The notes beneath the pieces were generated by a model, which ran no database searches, was not told where the DNA came from, and saw only the letters and a list, made by a program, of their open reading frames with translations. 64,000 nt of DNA from Osmia lignaria lignaria (taxonomy: Eukaryota > Arthropoda > Insecta > Hymenoptera > Megachilidae), in the NCBI RefSeq assembly GCF_051020975.1, contig NW_027478167.1:3844001-3908000 (forward strand). The letters run 5' to 3'. Position numbers and translations under genes: made by a program. This document shows, piece after piece, positions 13,501 through 26,351 of this stretch; the first letter of the stretch is position 1, and each line of letters starts with the position of its first letter.

Positions 13501-14436
13501 ACGGACATATTTCGAGATATTTCTTCTTCTTGTTGTTCTTCTTCTGCACAGCTAAGCTGGAAGTGGCATTTGCAGCGCGCAATAGTGCAGAGTTATCTCA
13601 AAGAAAGGGGCCACGGTGTTTCTGTATCTCTATTATGTTGGTGCGGCTTCGGAACTTTTAAATATCTTGATATATCTCGAGAACTACGCATCTGATCAAA
13701 AAATATCATAGAACATAAAAAGTAGGAAACTTAATTCTCTACAAAAAAGGTCTCTTAATATTTTGCCATAGCTCGCTTCGTTTCCGAGATATTTGCAGAT
13801 TTATCTCAAGGGAAGGGGCCTAACGAACATATTTCGAGATATTTCTTCTTCTTGTTGTTCTTCTTCTGCACAGCTAAACTGGAAGTGGCATTTCCAGCTC
13901 GCAATAGTGCAGAGTTATCTCAAAGAAAGGGGCCACGGTGTTTCTGTATCTCTATTATGTTGGTGCGGCTTCGGAACTTTTAAATATCTCGATATATCTC
14001 GACCACTACGCTTCTGATCAAAAAATATCATAGAACATAAATTGTAGGAAACATAATTCTCGACAAATAAGGTCTCTTAACATTTTGCCATAGCTCGCTT
14101 CCTTTCCGAGATATTTGCAGATATATCTCAAGGGAAGGGGCCTGACGGACATATTTCGAGATATTTCTTCTTCTTGTTGTTCTTCTTCTGCACAGCTAAG
14201 CTGGAAGTGGCATTTGCGGCTCGCACTAGTGCACAGTTATCTCAAAGAAAGGGGCCACGGTGTTTCTGTATCTCTATTATGTTGGTGCGGCTTCGGAACT
14301 TTTAAATATCTCGATATATCTCGAAAACTACGCTTCTGATCAAAAAATATCATAGAACATAAATTGTAGGAAACATAATTCTCTACAAAAAAGGTCTCTT
14401 AACATTTTGCCATAGCTCGCTTCGTTTCCGAGATAT
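10573..14436 (+). repeat. 12-mer higher-order unit 1, copy 2 (3864 bp)
   Basis: Near-identical tandem copy of 6709-10572. The match ends inside the next monomer, where 14437 onward reads CATTTACAGCTCGGAATAG instead of CATTTGCAGCTCGCAATAG. Two differences in twelve monomers, against several per single monomer between neighbours, means this block was duplicated as one piece very recently. Confidence 0.93.
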
Positions 14437-17400
14437 TTGCAGATATATCTCAAGGGAAGGGGCCTGACGGACATATTTCGAGATATTTCTTCTTCTTGTT
14501 GTTCTTCTTCTGCACAGCTAAGCTGGAAGTGGCATTTACAGCTCGGAATAGTGCAGAGTTATCTCAAAGAGAGGGGCCACGGTGTTTCTGTATCTCTATT
14601 ATGTTGGTGCGGCTTCGGAACTTTTAAATATCTTGATATATCTCGAGAACTACGCATCTGATCAAAAAATATCATAGAACATAAAAAGTAGGAAACTTAA
14701 TTCTCTACAAAAAAGGTCTCTTAACATTTTGCCATAGCTCGCTTCGTTTCCGAGATATTTGCAGATTTATCTCAAGGGAAGGGGCCTAACGGACATATTT
14801 CGAGATATTTCTTCTTCTTGTTGTTCTTCTTCTGCACAGCTAAACTGGAAGTGGCATTTCCAGCTCGCAATAGTGCAGAGTTATCTCAAAGAGAGGGGCC
14901 ACGGTGTTTCTGTATCTCTATTATGTTGGTGCGGCTTCGGAACTTTTAAATATCTTGATATATCTCGAGAACTACGCTTCTGATCAAAAAATATCATAGA
15001 ACATAAATTGTAGGAAACATAATTCTCTACAAAAAACGTCTCTTAACATTCTGCCATAGCTCGCTTCGTTTCCGAGATATTTGCAGATTTATCTCAAGGG
15101 AAGGGGCCTGACGGACATATTTCGAGATATTTCTTCTTCTTGTTGTTCTTCTTCTGCACAGCTAGGCTGGAAGTGGCATTTGCGGCTCGCACTAGTGCAG
15201 AGTTATCTCAAAGAAAGGGGCCACGGTGTTTCTGTATCCCTATTATGTTGGTGCGGCTTCGGAACTTTTAAATATCTCGATATATCTCGAGAACTACGCT
15301 TCTGATCAAAAAATATCATAGAACATAAATTGTAGGAAACATAATTCTCTACAAAAAAGGTCTCTTAACATTTTGCCATAGCTCGCTTCGTTTCCGAGAT
15401 ATTTGCAGATTTATCTCAAGGGAAGGGGCCTAACGAACATATTTCGAGATATTTCTTCTTCTTGTTGTTCTTCTTCTGCACAGCTAAACTGGAAGTGGCA
15501 TTTCCAGCTCGCAATAGTGCAGAGTTATCTCAAAGAAAGGGGCCACGGTGTTTCTGTATCTCTATTATGTTGGTGCGGCTTCGGAACTTTTAAATATCTC
15601 GATATATCTCGACCACTACGCTTCTGATCAAAAAATATCATAGAACATAAATTGTAGGAAACATAATTCTCGACAAAAAAGGTCTCTTAACATTTTGCCA
15701 TAGCTCGCTTCCTTTCCGAGATATTTGCAGATATATCTCAAGGGAAGGGGCCTGACGGACATATTTCGAGATATTTCTTCTTCTTGTTGTTCTTCTTCTG
15801 CACAGCTAAGCTGGAAGTGGCATTTGCAGCGCGCAATAGTGCAGAGTTATCTCAAAGAAAGGGGCCACGGTGTTTCTGTATCTCTATTATGTTGGTGCGG
15901 CTTCGGAACTTTTAAATATCTTGATATATCTCGAGAACTACGCATCTGATCAAAAAATATCATAGAACATAAAAAGTAGGAAACTTAATTCTCTACAAAA
16001 AAGGTCTCTTAACATTTTGCCATAGCTCGCTTCGTTTCCGAGATATTTGCAGATTTATCTCAAGGGAAGGGGTCTGACGGACATATTTCGAGATATTTCA
16101 TCTTCTTGTTGTTCTTCTTCTGCACAGCTAAGCTGGAAGTGACATTTGCAGCGCGCAATAGTGCAGAGTTATCTCAAAGAAAGGGGCCACGGTGTTTCTG
16201 TATCTCTATTATGTTGGTGCGGCTTCGGAACTTTTAAATATCTTGATATATCTCGAGAACTACGCATCTGATTAAAAAATATCATAGAACATAAAAAGTA
16301 GGAAACTTAATTCTCTACAAAAAACGTCTCTTAACATTTTGCCATAGCTCGCTTCGTTTCCGAGATATTTGCAGATTTATCTCAAGGGAAGGGGCCTAAC
16401 GGACATATTTCGAGATATTTCTTCTTCTTGTTGTTCTTCTTCTGCACAGCTAAGCTGGAAGTGGCATTTGCAGCGCGCAATAGTGCAGAGTTATCTCAAA
16501 GAAAGGGGCCACGGTGTTTCTGTATCTCTATTATGTTGGTGCGGCTTCGGAACTTTTAAATATCTTGATATATCTCGAGAACTACGCATCTGATCAAAAA
16601 ATATCATAGAACATAAAAAGTAGGAAACTTAATTCTCTACAAAAAAGGTCTCTTAATATTTTGCCATAGCTCGCTTCGTTTCCGAGATATTTGCAGATTT
16701 ATCTCAAGGGAAGGGGCCTAACGAACATATTTCGAGATATTTCTTCTTCTTGTTGTTCTTCTTCTGCACAGCTAAACTGGAAGTGGCATTTCCAGCTCGC
16801 AATAGTGCAGAGTTATCTCAAAGAAAGGGGCCACGGTGTTTCTGTATCTCTATTATGTTGGTGCGGCTTCGGAACTTTTAAATATCTCGATATATCTCGA
16901 GAACTACGCTTCTGATCAAAAAATATCATAGAACATAAATTGTAGGAAACATAATTCTCTACAAAAAAGGTCTCTCAACATTTTGCCATAGCTCGCTTCG
17001 TTTCCGAGATATTTGCAGATTTATCTCAAGGGAAGGGGCCTAACGAACATATTTCGAGATATTTCTTCTTCTTGTTGTTCTTCTTCTGCACAGCTAAACT
17101 GGAAGTGGCATTTCCAGCTCGCAATAGTGCAGAGTTATCTCAAAGAAAGGGGCCACGGTGTTTCTGTATCTCTATTATGTTGGTGCGGCTTCGGAACTTT
17201 TAAATATCTCGATATATCTCGACCACTACGCTTCTGATCAAAAAATATCATAGAACATAAATTGTAGGAAACATAATTCTCGACAAAAAAGGTCTCTTAA
17301 CATTTTGCCATAGCTCGCTTCCTTTCCGAGATATTTGCAGATATATCTCAAGGGAAGGGGCCTGACGGACATATTTCGAGATATTTCTTCTTCTTGTTGT

Positions 17401-18944
17401 TCTTCTTCTGCACAGCTAAGCTGGAAGTGGCATTTGCAGCGCGCAATAGTGCAGAGTTATCTCAAAGAAAGGGGCCACGGTGTTTCTGTATCTCTATTAT
17501 GTTGGTGCGGCTTCGGAACTTTTAAATATCTTGATATATCTCGAGAACTACGCATCTGATCAAAAAATATCATAGAACATAAAAAGTAGGAAACTTAATT
17601 CTCTACAAAAAAGGTCTCTTAACATTTTGCCATAGCTCGCTTCGTTTCCGAGATATTTGCAGATATATCTCAAGGGAAGGGGCCTGACGGACATATTTCG
17701 AGATATTTCTTCTTCTTGTTGTTCTTCTTCTGCACAGCTAAGCTGGAAGTGGCATTTGCGGCTCGCACTAGTGCACAGTTATCTCAAAGAAAGGGGCCAC
17801 GGTGTTTCTGTATCTCTATTATGTTGGTGCGGCTTCGGAACTTTTAAATATCTCGATATATCTTGAAAACTACGCTTCTGATCAAAAAATATCATAGAAC
17901 ATAAATTGTAGGAAACATTATTCTCTACAAAAAAGGTCTCTTAACATTTTGCCATAGCTCGCTTCGTTTCCGAGATATTTGCAGATATATCTCAAGGGAA
18001 GGGGCCTGACGGACATATTTCGAGATATTTCTTCTTCTTGTTGTTCTTCTTCTGCACAGCTAAGCTGGAAGTGGCATTTGCAGCTCGCAATAGTGCAGAG
18101 TTACCTCAAAGAAAGGGGCCACGGTGTGTCTGTATCTCTATTATGTTGGTGCCGCTTCGGAACTTTTAAATATCTGGATATATCTCGAGAACTGCGCATC
18201 TGATCAAAAAATATCATAGAACACAAAAAGTAGGAAACTTAATTCTCTACAAAAAAGGTCTCTTAACATTTTGCCATAGCTCGCTTCGTTTCCGAGATAT
18301 TTGCAGATTTATCTCAAGGGAAGGGGTCTGACGGACATATTTCGAGATATTTCATCTTCTTGTTGTTCTTCTTCTGCACAGCTAAGCTGGAAGTGACATT
18401 TGCAGCGCGCAATAGTGCAGAGTTATCTCAAAGAAAGGGGCCACGGTGTTTCTGTATCTCTATTATGTTGGTGCGGCTTCGGAACTTTTAAATATCTTGA
18501 TATATCTCGAGAACTACGCATCTGATTAAAAAATATCATAGAACATAAAAAGTAGGAAACTTAATTCTCTACAAAAAACGTCTCTTAACATTTTGCCATA
18601 GCTCGCTTCGTTTCCGAGATATTTGCAGATTTATCTCAAGGGAAGGGGCCTAACGGACATATTTCGAGATATTTCTTCTTCTTGTTGTTCTTCTTCTGCA
18701 CAGCTAAGCTGGAAGTGGCATTTGCAGCGCGCAATAGTGCAGAGTTATCTCAAAGAAAGGGGCCACGGTGTTTCTGTATCTCTATTATATTGGTGCGGCT
18801 TCGGAACTTTTAAATATCTTGATATATCTCGAGAACTACGCATCTGATCAAAAAATATCATAGAACATAAAAAGTAGGAAACTTAATTCTGTACAAAAAA
18901 GGTCTCTTAATATTTTGCCATAGCTCGCTTCGTTTCCGAGATAT
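14437..18944 (+). repeat. Mosaic satellite segment, 14 monomers
   Basis: Small-scale relations only. The dimer 15403-16046 (CGACCACTACG monomer then CAGCGCGC monomer) returns at 17013-17656. The dimer 16047-16690 (AGTGACATTT, TGATTAAAA) returns at 18301-18944, seven monomers on. The monomer at 17979 belongs to the CTGGATAT/CTGCGC/ACACAAAAAG lineage of 9285 and 13149 but lacks their TAG. Confidence 0.8.
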
Positions 18945-21087
18945 TTGCAGATTTATCTCAAGGGAAGGGGCCTAACGAACATATTTCGAGATATTTCTTC
19001 TTCTTGTTGTTCTTCTTCTGCACAGCTAAACTGGAAGTGGCATTTCCAGCTCGCAATAGTGCAGAGTTATCTCAAAGAAAGGGGCCACGGTGTTTCTGTA
19101 TCTCTATTATGTTGGTGCGGCTTCGGAACTTTTAAATATCTCGATATATCTCGACCACTACGCTTCTGATCAAAAAATATCATAGAACATAAATTGTAGG
19201 AAACATAATTCTCGACAAATAAGGTCTCTTAACATTTTGCCATAGCTCGCTTCCTTTCCGAGATATTTGCAGATATATCTCAAGGGAAGGGGCCTGACGG
19301 ACATATTTCGAGATATTTCTTCTTCTTGTTGTTCTTCTTCTGCACAGCTAAGCTGGAAGTGGCATTTGCGGCTCGCACTAGTGCACAGTTATCTCAAAGA
19401 AAGGGGCCACGGTGTTTCTGTATCTCTATTATGTTGGTGCGGCTTCGGAACTTTTAAATATCTTGATATATCTCGAGAACTACGCATCTGATCAAAAAAT
19501 ATCATAGAACATAAAAAGTAGGAAACTTAATTCTCTACAAAAAAGGTCTCTTAACATTTTGCCATAGCTCGCTTCGTTTCCGAGATATTTGCAGATTTAT
19601 CTCAAGGGAAGGGGCCTAACGGACATATTTCGAGATATTTCTTCTTCTTGTTGTTCTTCTTCTGCACAGCTAAACTGGAAGTGGCATTTGCGGCTCGCAC
19701 TAGTGCAGAGTTATCTCAAAGAAAGGGGCCACGGTGTTTCTGTATCTCTATTATGTTGGTGCGGCTTCGGAACTTTTAAATATCTTGATATATCTCGAGA
19801 ACTACGCATCTGATCAAAAAATATCATACTACATAAAAAGTAGGAAACTTAATTCTCTACAAGAAAGGTCTCTAAACATTTTGCCATAGCTCGCTTCGTT
19901 TCCGAGATATTTGCAGATTTATCTCAAGGGAAGGGGCCTGACGGCCATATTTCGAGATATTTCTTCTTCTTGTTGTTCCTCTTCTGCACAGCTAAGCTGG
20001 AAGTGGCATTTGCGGCTCGCACTAGTGCAGAGTTATCTCAAAGAAAGGGGCCACGGTGTTTCTGTATCCCTATTATGTTGGTGCGGCTTCGGAACTTTTA
20101 AATATCTCGATATATCTCGAGAACTACGCTTCTGATCAAAAAATATCATAGAACATAAATTGTAGGAAACATAATTCTCTACAAAAAACGTCTCTTAACA
20201 TTTTGCCATAGCTCGCTTCGTTTCCGAGATATTTGCAGATTCAGCTCAAAGGAACTGGCCTGACGGACATATTTCGAGATATTTCTTCTTCTTTTTGTTC
20301 TTCCTCTGCACAGCTAAGCTGGAAGTGGCATTTGCAGCTCGCAATAGTGCAGAGTTATCTCAAAGAAAGGGGCCACGGTGTTTCTGTATCTCTATTATGT
20401 TGGTGCGGCTTCGGAACTTTTAAATATCTTGATATATCTCGAGAACTACGCCTCTGATCGAAAAATATCATACAACATAAAAAGTAGGAAACTTAATTCT
20501 CTACAAAAAAGGTCTCCTAACATTTTGCCATAGCTCGCTTCGTTTCCGAGATATTTGCAGATTTATCTCAAGGGAAGGGGTCTGACGGACATATTTCGAG
20601 ATATTTCTTCTTCTTGTTGTTCCTCTTCTGCACAGCTAAGCTGGAAGTGGCATTTGCAGGTCGCAATAGTGCAGAGTTATCTCAAAGAAAGGGGCCACGG
20701 TGTTTCTGTATCTCTATTATGTAGGTGCGGCTTCGGAACTTTTAAATATCTCGATATATCTCGAAAACTACGCTTCTGATCAAAAAATATCAGAGAACGT
20801 AAATTGTAGGAAACATAATTCTCTACAAAAAAGGTCTCTTAACATTTTGCCATAGCTCGCTTCGTTTCCGAGATATTTGCAGATTTATCTCAAGGGAAGG
20901 GGCCTGACGGACATATTTCGAGATATTTCTTCTTCTTGTTGTTCTTCTTCTGCACAGCTAAGCTGGAAGTGGCATTTGAAGCTCGCAATAGTGCAGAGTT
21001 ATCTCAAAGAAAGGGGCCACGGTGTTTCTGTATCTCTATTATGTTGGTGCGGCTTCGGAACTTTTAAATATCTTGATATATCTCGAG
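18790..21087 (+). repeat. 7-mer higher-order unit, copy 1 (2254-bp period)
   Basis: A run of 2298 bp matches 21044-23341 with no difference seen by eye; the shift is 2254 bp, so the two runs overlap by 44 bp. The match starts just after 18789 (TTATATTGG against TTATGTTGG). Monomer markers in order: CGACCACTACG, GTGCACAG, CATACTACAT, GACGGCCAT, CAGATTCAGC with CTTTTTGTTC, TATGTAGGTG, TTTGAAGCTC. Confidence 0.93.
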
Positions 21088-23341
21088 AACTACGCATCTG
21101 ATCAAAAAATATCATAGAACATAAAAAGTAGGAAACTTAATTCTGTACAAAAAAGGTCTCTTAATATTTTGCCATAGCTCGCTTCGTTTCCGAGATATTT
21201 GCAGATTTATCTCAAGGGAAGGGGCCTAACGAACATATTTCGAGATATTTCTTCTTCTTGTTGTTCTTCTTCTGCACAGCTAAACTGGAAGTGGCATTTC
21301 CAGCTCGCAATAGTGCAGAGTTATCTCAAAGAAAGGGGCCACGGTGTTTCTGTATCTCTATTATGTTGGTGCGGCTTCGGAACTTTTAAATATCTCGATA
21401 TATCTCGACCACTACGCTTCTGATCAAAAAATATCATAGAACATAAATTGTAGGAAACATAATTCTCGACAAATAAGGTCTCTTAACATTTTGCCATAGC
21501 TCGCTTCCTTTCCGAGATATTTGCAGATATATCTCAAGGGAAGGGGCCTGACGGACATATTTCGAGATATTTCTTCTTCTTGTTGTTCTTCTTCTGCACA
21601 GCTAAGCTGGAAGTGGCATTTGCGGCTCGCACTAGTGCACAGTTATCTCAAAGAAAGGGGCCACGGTGTTTCTGTATCTCTATTATGTTGGTGCGGCTTC
21701 GGAACTTTTAAATATCTTGATATATCTCGAGAACTACGCATCTGATCAAAAAATATCATAGAACATAAAAAGTAGGAAACTTAATTCTCTACAAAAAAGG
21801 TCTCTTAACATTTTGCCATAGCTCGCTTCGTTTCCGAGATATTTGCAGATTTATCTCAAGGGAAGGGGCCTAACGGACATATTTCGAGATATTTCTTCTT
21901 CTTGTTGTTCTTCTTCTGCACAGCTAAACTGGAAGTGGCATTTGCGGCTCGCACTAGTGCAGAGTTATCTCAAAGAAAGGGGCCACGGTGTTTCTGTATC
22001 TCTATTATGTTGGTGCGGCTTCGGAACTTTTAAATATCTTGATATATCTCGAGAACTACGCATCTGATCAAAAAATATCATACTACATAAAAAGTAGGAA
22101 ACTTAATTCTCTACAAGAAAGGTCTCTAAACATTTTGCCATAGCTCGCTTCGTTTCCGAGATATTTGCAGATTTATCTCAAGGGAAGGGGCCTGACGGCC
22201 ATATTTCGAGATATTTCTTCTTCTTGTTGTTCCTCTTCTGCACAGCTAAGCTGGAAGTGGCATTTGCGGCTCGCACTAGTGCAGAGTTATCTCAAAGAAA
22301 GGGGCCACGGTGTTTCTGTATCCCTATTATGTTGGTGCGGCTTCGGAACTTTTAAATATCTCGATATATCTCGAGAACTACGCTTCTGATCAAAAAATAT
22401 CATAGAACATAAATTGTAGGAAACATAATTCTCTACAAAAAACGTCTCTTAACATTTTGCCATAGCTCGCTTCGTTTCCGAGATATTTGCAGATTCAGCT
22501 CAAAGGAACTGGCCTGACGGACATATTTCGAGATATTTCTTCTTCTTTTTGTTCTTCCTCTGCACAGCTAAGCTGGAAGTGGCATTTGCAGCTCGCAATA
22601 GTGCAGAGTTATCTCAAAGAAAGGGGCCACGGTGTTTCTGTATCTCTATTATGTTGGTGCGGCTTCGGAACTTTTAAATATCTTGATATATCTCGAGAAC
22701 TACGCCTCTGATCGAAAAATATCATACAACATAAAAAGTAGGAAACTTAATTCTCTACAAAAAAGGTCTCCTAACATTTTGCCATAGCTCGCTTCGTTTC
22801 CGAGATATTTGCAGATTTATCTCAAGGGAAGGGGTCTGACGGACATATTTCGAGATATTTCTTCTTCTTGTTGTTCCTCTTCTGCACAGCTAAGCTGGAA
22901 GTGGCATTTGCAGGTCGCAATAGTGCAGAGTTATCTCAAAGAAAGGGGCCACGGTGTTTCTGTATCTCTATTATGTAGGTGCGGCTTCGGAACTTTTAAA
23001 TATCTCGATATATCTCGAAAACTACGCTTCTGATCAAAAAATATCAGAGAACGTAAATTGTAGGAAACATAATTCTCTACAAAAAAGGTCTCTTAACATT
23101 TTGCCATAGCTCGCTTCGTTTCCGAGATATTTGCAGATTTATCTCAAGGGAAGGGGCCTGACGGACATATTTCGAGATATTTCTTCTTCTTGTTGTTCTT
23201 CTTCTGCACAGCTAAGCTGGAAGTGGCATTTGAAGCTCGCAATAGTGCAGAGTTATCTCAAAGAAAGGGGCCACGGTGTTTCTGTATCTCTATTATGTTG
23301 GTGCGGCTTCGGAACTTTTAAATATCTTGATATATCTCGAG
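21044..23341 (+). repeat. 7-mer higher-order unit, copy 2
   Basis: Second copy of the 7-mer. It ends at 23342, where GAGGACTACGTATC replaces GAGAACTACGCATC, followed by a haplotype with ATCGTAG, AAATAAGG and GCTTGGTTTCC similar to that near 3400-3480. The abrupt change marks the duplication or conversion edge. Confidence 0.92.
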
Positions 23342-26300
23342 GACTACGTATCTGATCAAAAAATATCGTAGAACATAAAAAGTAGGAAACTTAATTCTCT
23401 ACAAATAAGGTCGCTTCACATTTTGCCATAGCTCGCTTGGTTTCCGAGATATTTGCAGATTTATCTCAAGGGATGGGGCCTGACGGACATATTTCGAGAT
23501 ATTTCTTCTTCTTGTTGTTCTTCTTCTGCACAGCTAAGCTGGAAGTGGCATTTGCAGCTCGCAATAGTGCAGAGTTACCTCAAAGAAAGGGGCCACGGTG
23601 TGTCTGTATCTCTATTATGTTGGTGCCGCTTCGGAACTTTTAAATATCTGGATATATCTCGAGAACTGCGCATCTGATCAAAAAATAACCATAGAACACA
23701 AAAAGTGGGAAACTTAATTCTCTACAAAAAAGGTCTCTTAACATTTTGCCATAGCTCGCTTCGTTTCCGAGATATTTGCAGATTTATCTCAAGGGAAGGG
23801 GTCTGACGGACATATTTCGAGATATTTCTTCTTCTTGTTGTTCTTCTTCTGCACAGCTAAGCTGGAAGTGGCATTTGCAGCGCGCAATAGTGCAGAGTTA
23901 TCTCAAAGAAAGGGGCCACGGTGTTTCTGTATCTCTATTATGTTGGTGCGGCTTCGGAACTTTTAAATATCTTGATATATCTCGAGAACTACGCATCTGA
24001 TCAAAAAATATCATAGAACATAAAAAGTAGGAAACTTAATTCTCTACAAAAAACGTCTCTTAACATTTTGCCATAGCTCGCTTCGTTTCCGAGATATTTG
24101 CAGATTTATCTCAAGGGAAGGGGCCTAACGGACATATTTCGAGATATTTCTTCTTCTTGTTGTTCTTCTTCTGCACAGCTAAGCTGGAAGTGGCATTTGC
24201 GGCTCGCACTAGTGCAGAGTTATCTCAAAGAAAGGGGCCACGGTGTTTCTGTATCCCTATTATGTTGGTGCGGCTTCGGAACTTTTAAATATCTCGATAT
24301 ATCTCGAGAACTACGCTTCTGATCAAAAAATATCATAGAACATAAATTGTAGGAAACATAATTCTCTACAAAAAACGTCTCTTAACATTCTGCCATAGCT
24401 CGCTTCATTTCCGAGATATTTGCAGATTTATCTCAAGGGAAGGGGCCTGACGGACATATTTCGAGATATTTCTTCTTCTTGTTGTTCTTCTTCTGCACAG
24501 CTAAGCTGGAAGTGGCATTTGCGGCTCGCACTAGTGCAGAGTTATCTCAAAGAAAGGGGCCACGGTGTTTCTGTATCCCTATTATGTTGGTGCGGCTTCG
24601 GAACTTTTAAATATCTTGATATATCTCGAGAACTACGCATCTGATCAAAAAATATCATACAACATAAAAAGTAGGAAACTTAATTCTCTACAAAAAAGGT
24701 CTCTTAACATTTTGCCATAGCTCGCTTCGTTTCCGAGATATTTGCAGATTTATCTCAAGGGAAGGGGCCTGACGGACATATTTCGAGATATTTCTTCTTC
24801 TTGTTGTTCTTCTTCTGCACAGCTAAGCTGGAAGTGGCATTTGCAGCGCGCAATAGTGCAGAGTTATCTCAAAGAAAGGGGCCACGGTGTTTCTGTATCT
24901 CTATTATGTTGGTGCGGCTTCGGAACTTTTAAATATCTTGATATATCTCGAGAACTACGCATCTGATCAAAAAATATCATAGAACATAAAAAGTAGGAAA
25001 CTTAATTCTCTACAAAAAAGGTCTCTTAACATTTTGCCATAGCTCGCTTCGTTTCCGAGATATTTGCAGATTTATCTCAAGGGAAGGGGCCTAACGAACA
25101 TATTTCGAGACATTTCTTCTTCTTGTTGTTCTTCTTCTGCACAGCTAAACTGGAAGTGGCATTTCCAGCTCGCAATAGTGCAGAGTTATCTCAAAGAAAG
25201 GGGCCACGGTGTTTCTGTATCTCTATTATGTTGGTGCGGCTTCGGAACTTTTAAATATCTCGATATATCTCGACCACTACGCTTCTGATCAAAAAATATC
25301 ATAGAACATAAATTGTAGGAAACATAATTCTCGACAAAAAAGGTCTCTTAACATTTTGCCATAGCTCGCTTCCTTTCCGAGATATTTGCAGATATATCTC
25401 AAGGGAAGGGGCCTGACGGACATATTTCGAGATATTTCTTCTTCTTGTTGTTCTTCTTCTGCACAGCTAAGCTGGAAGTGGCATTTGCAGCGCGCAATAG
25501 TGCAGAGTTATCTCAAAGAAAGGGGCCACGGTGTTTCTGTATCTCTATTATGTTGGTGCGGCTTCGGAACTTTTAAATATCTTGATATATCTCGAGAACT
25601 ACGCATCTGATTCAAAAATATCATAGAACATAAAAAGTAGGAAACTTAATTCTCTACAAAAAAGGTCTCTTAACATTTTGCCATAGCTCGCTTCGTTTCC
25701 GAGATATTTGCAGATATATCTCAAGGGAAGGGGCCTGACGGACATATTTCGAGATATTTCTTCTTCTTGTTGTTCTTCTTCTGCACAGCTAAGCTGGAAG
25801 TGGCATTTGCGGCTCGCACTAGTGCAGAGTTATCTCAAAGAAAGGGGCCACGGTGTTTCTGTATCTCTATTATGTTGGTGCGGCTTCGGAACTTTTAAAT
25901 ATCTTGATATATCTCGAGAACTACGCATCTGATCAAAAAATATCATAGAACATAAAAAGCAGGAAACTTAATTCTCTACAAAAAAGGTCTCTTAACATTT
26001 TGCCATAGCTCGCTTCGTTTCCGAGATATTTGCAGATTTATCTCAAGGGAAGGGGCCTGACGGACATATTTCGAGATATTTCTTCTTCTTGTTGTTCTTC
26101 TTCTGCACAGCTAAGCTGGAAGTGGCATTTGCGGCTAGCACTAGTGCAGACTTATCTCAAAGAAAGGGGCCACGGTGTTTCTGTATCTCTATTATGTTGG
26201 TGCGGCTTCGGAACTTTTAAATATCTTGATATATCTCGAAAACTACGCTTCTGATCAAAAAATATCATAGAACATAAATTGTAGGAAACGTAATTCTCTA

Positions 26301-26351
26301 CAAAAAACGTCTCTTAACATTTTGCCATAGCTCGCTTCGTTTCCGAGATAT
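23342..26351 (+). repeat. Mosaic satellite segment, about 9 monomers
   Basis: Individual monomers here resemble those of the first 18 kb: 23776 like 7675, 24098 like 3811, and the dimer 25064-25707 like 15403-16046 and 17013-17656. No tandem block duplication was seen. The segment contains the only monomer with an inserted base. Confidence 0.75.
23453..23775 (+). repeat. 323-bp monomer with one inserted base
   Basis: The linker reads AAAAAATAACCATAG where other copies read AAAAAATATCATAG, a change at 23688-23689 that adds one base. All later monomers are shifted by one against the register of the first 73. The insertion is unique in the window, so this monomer has not been copied since. It otherwise belongs to the CTGGATAT/CTGCGC/ACACAAAAAG lineage. 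Confidence 0.93.
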
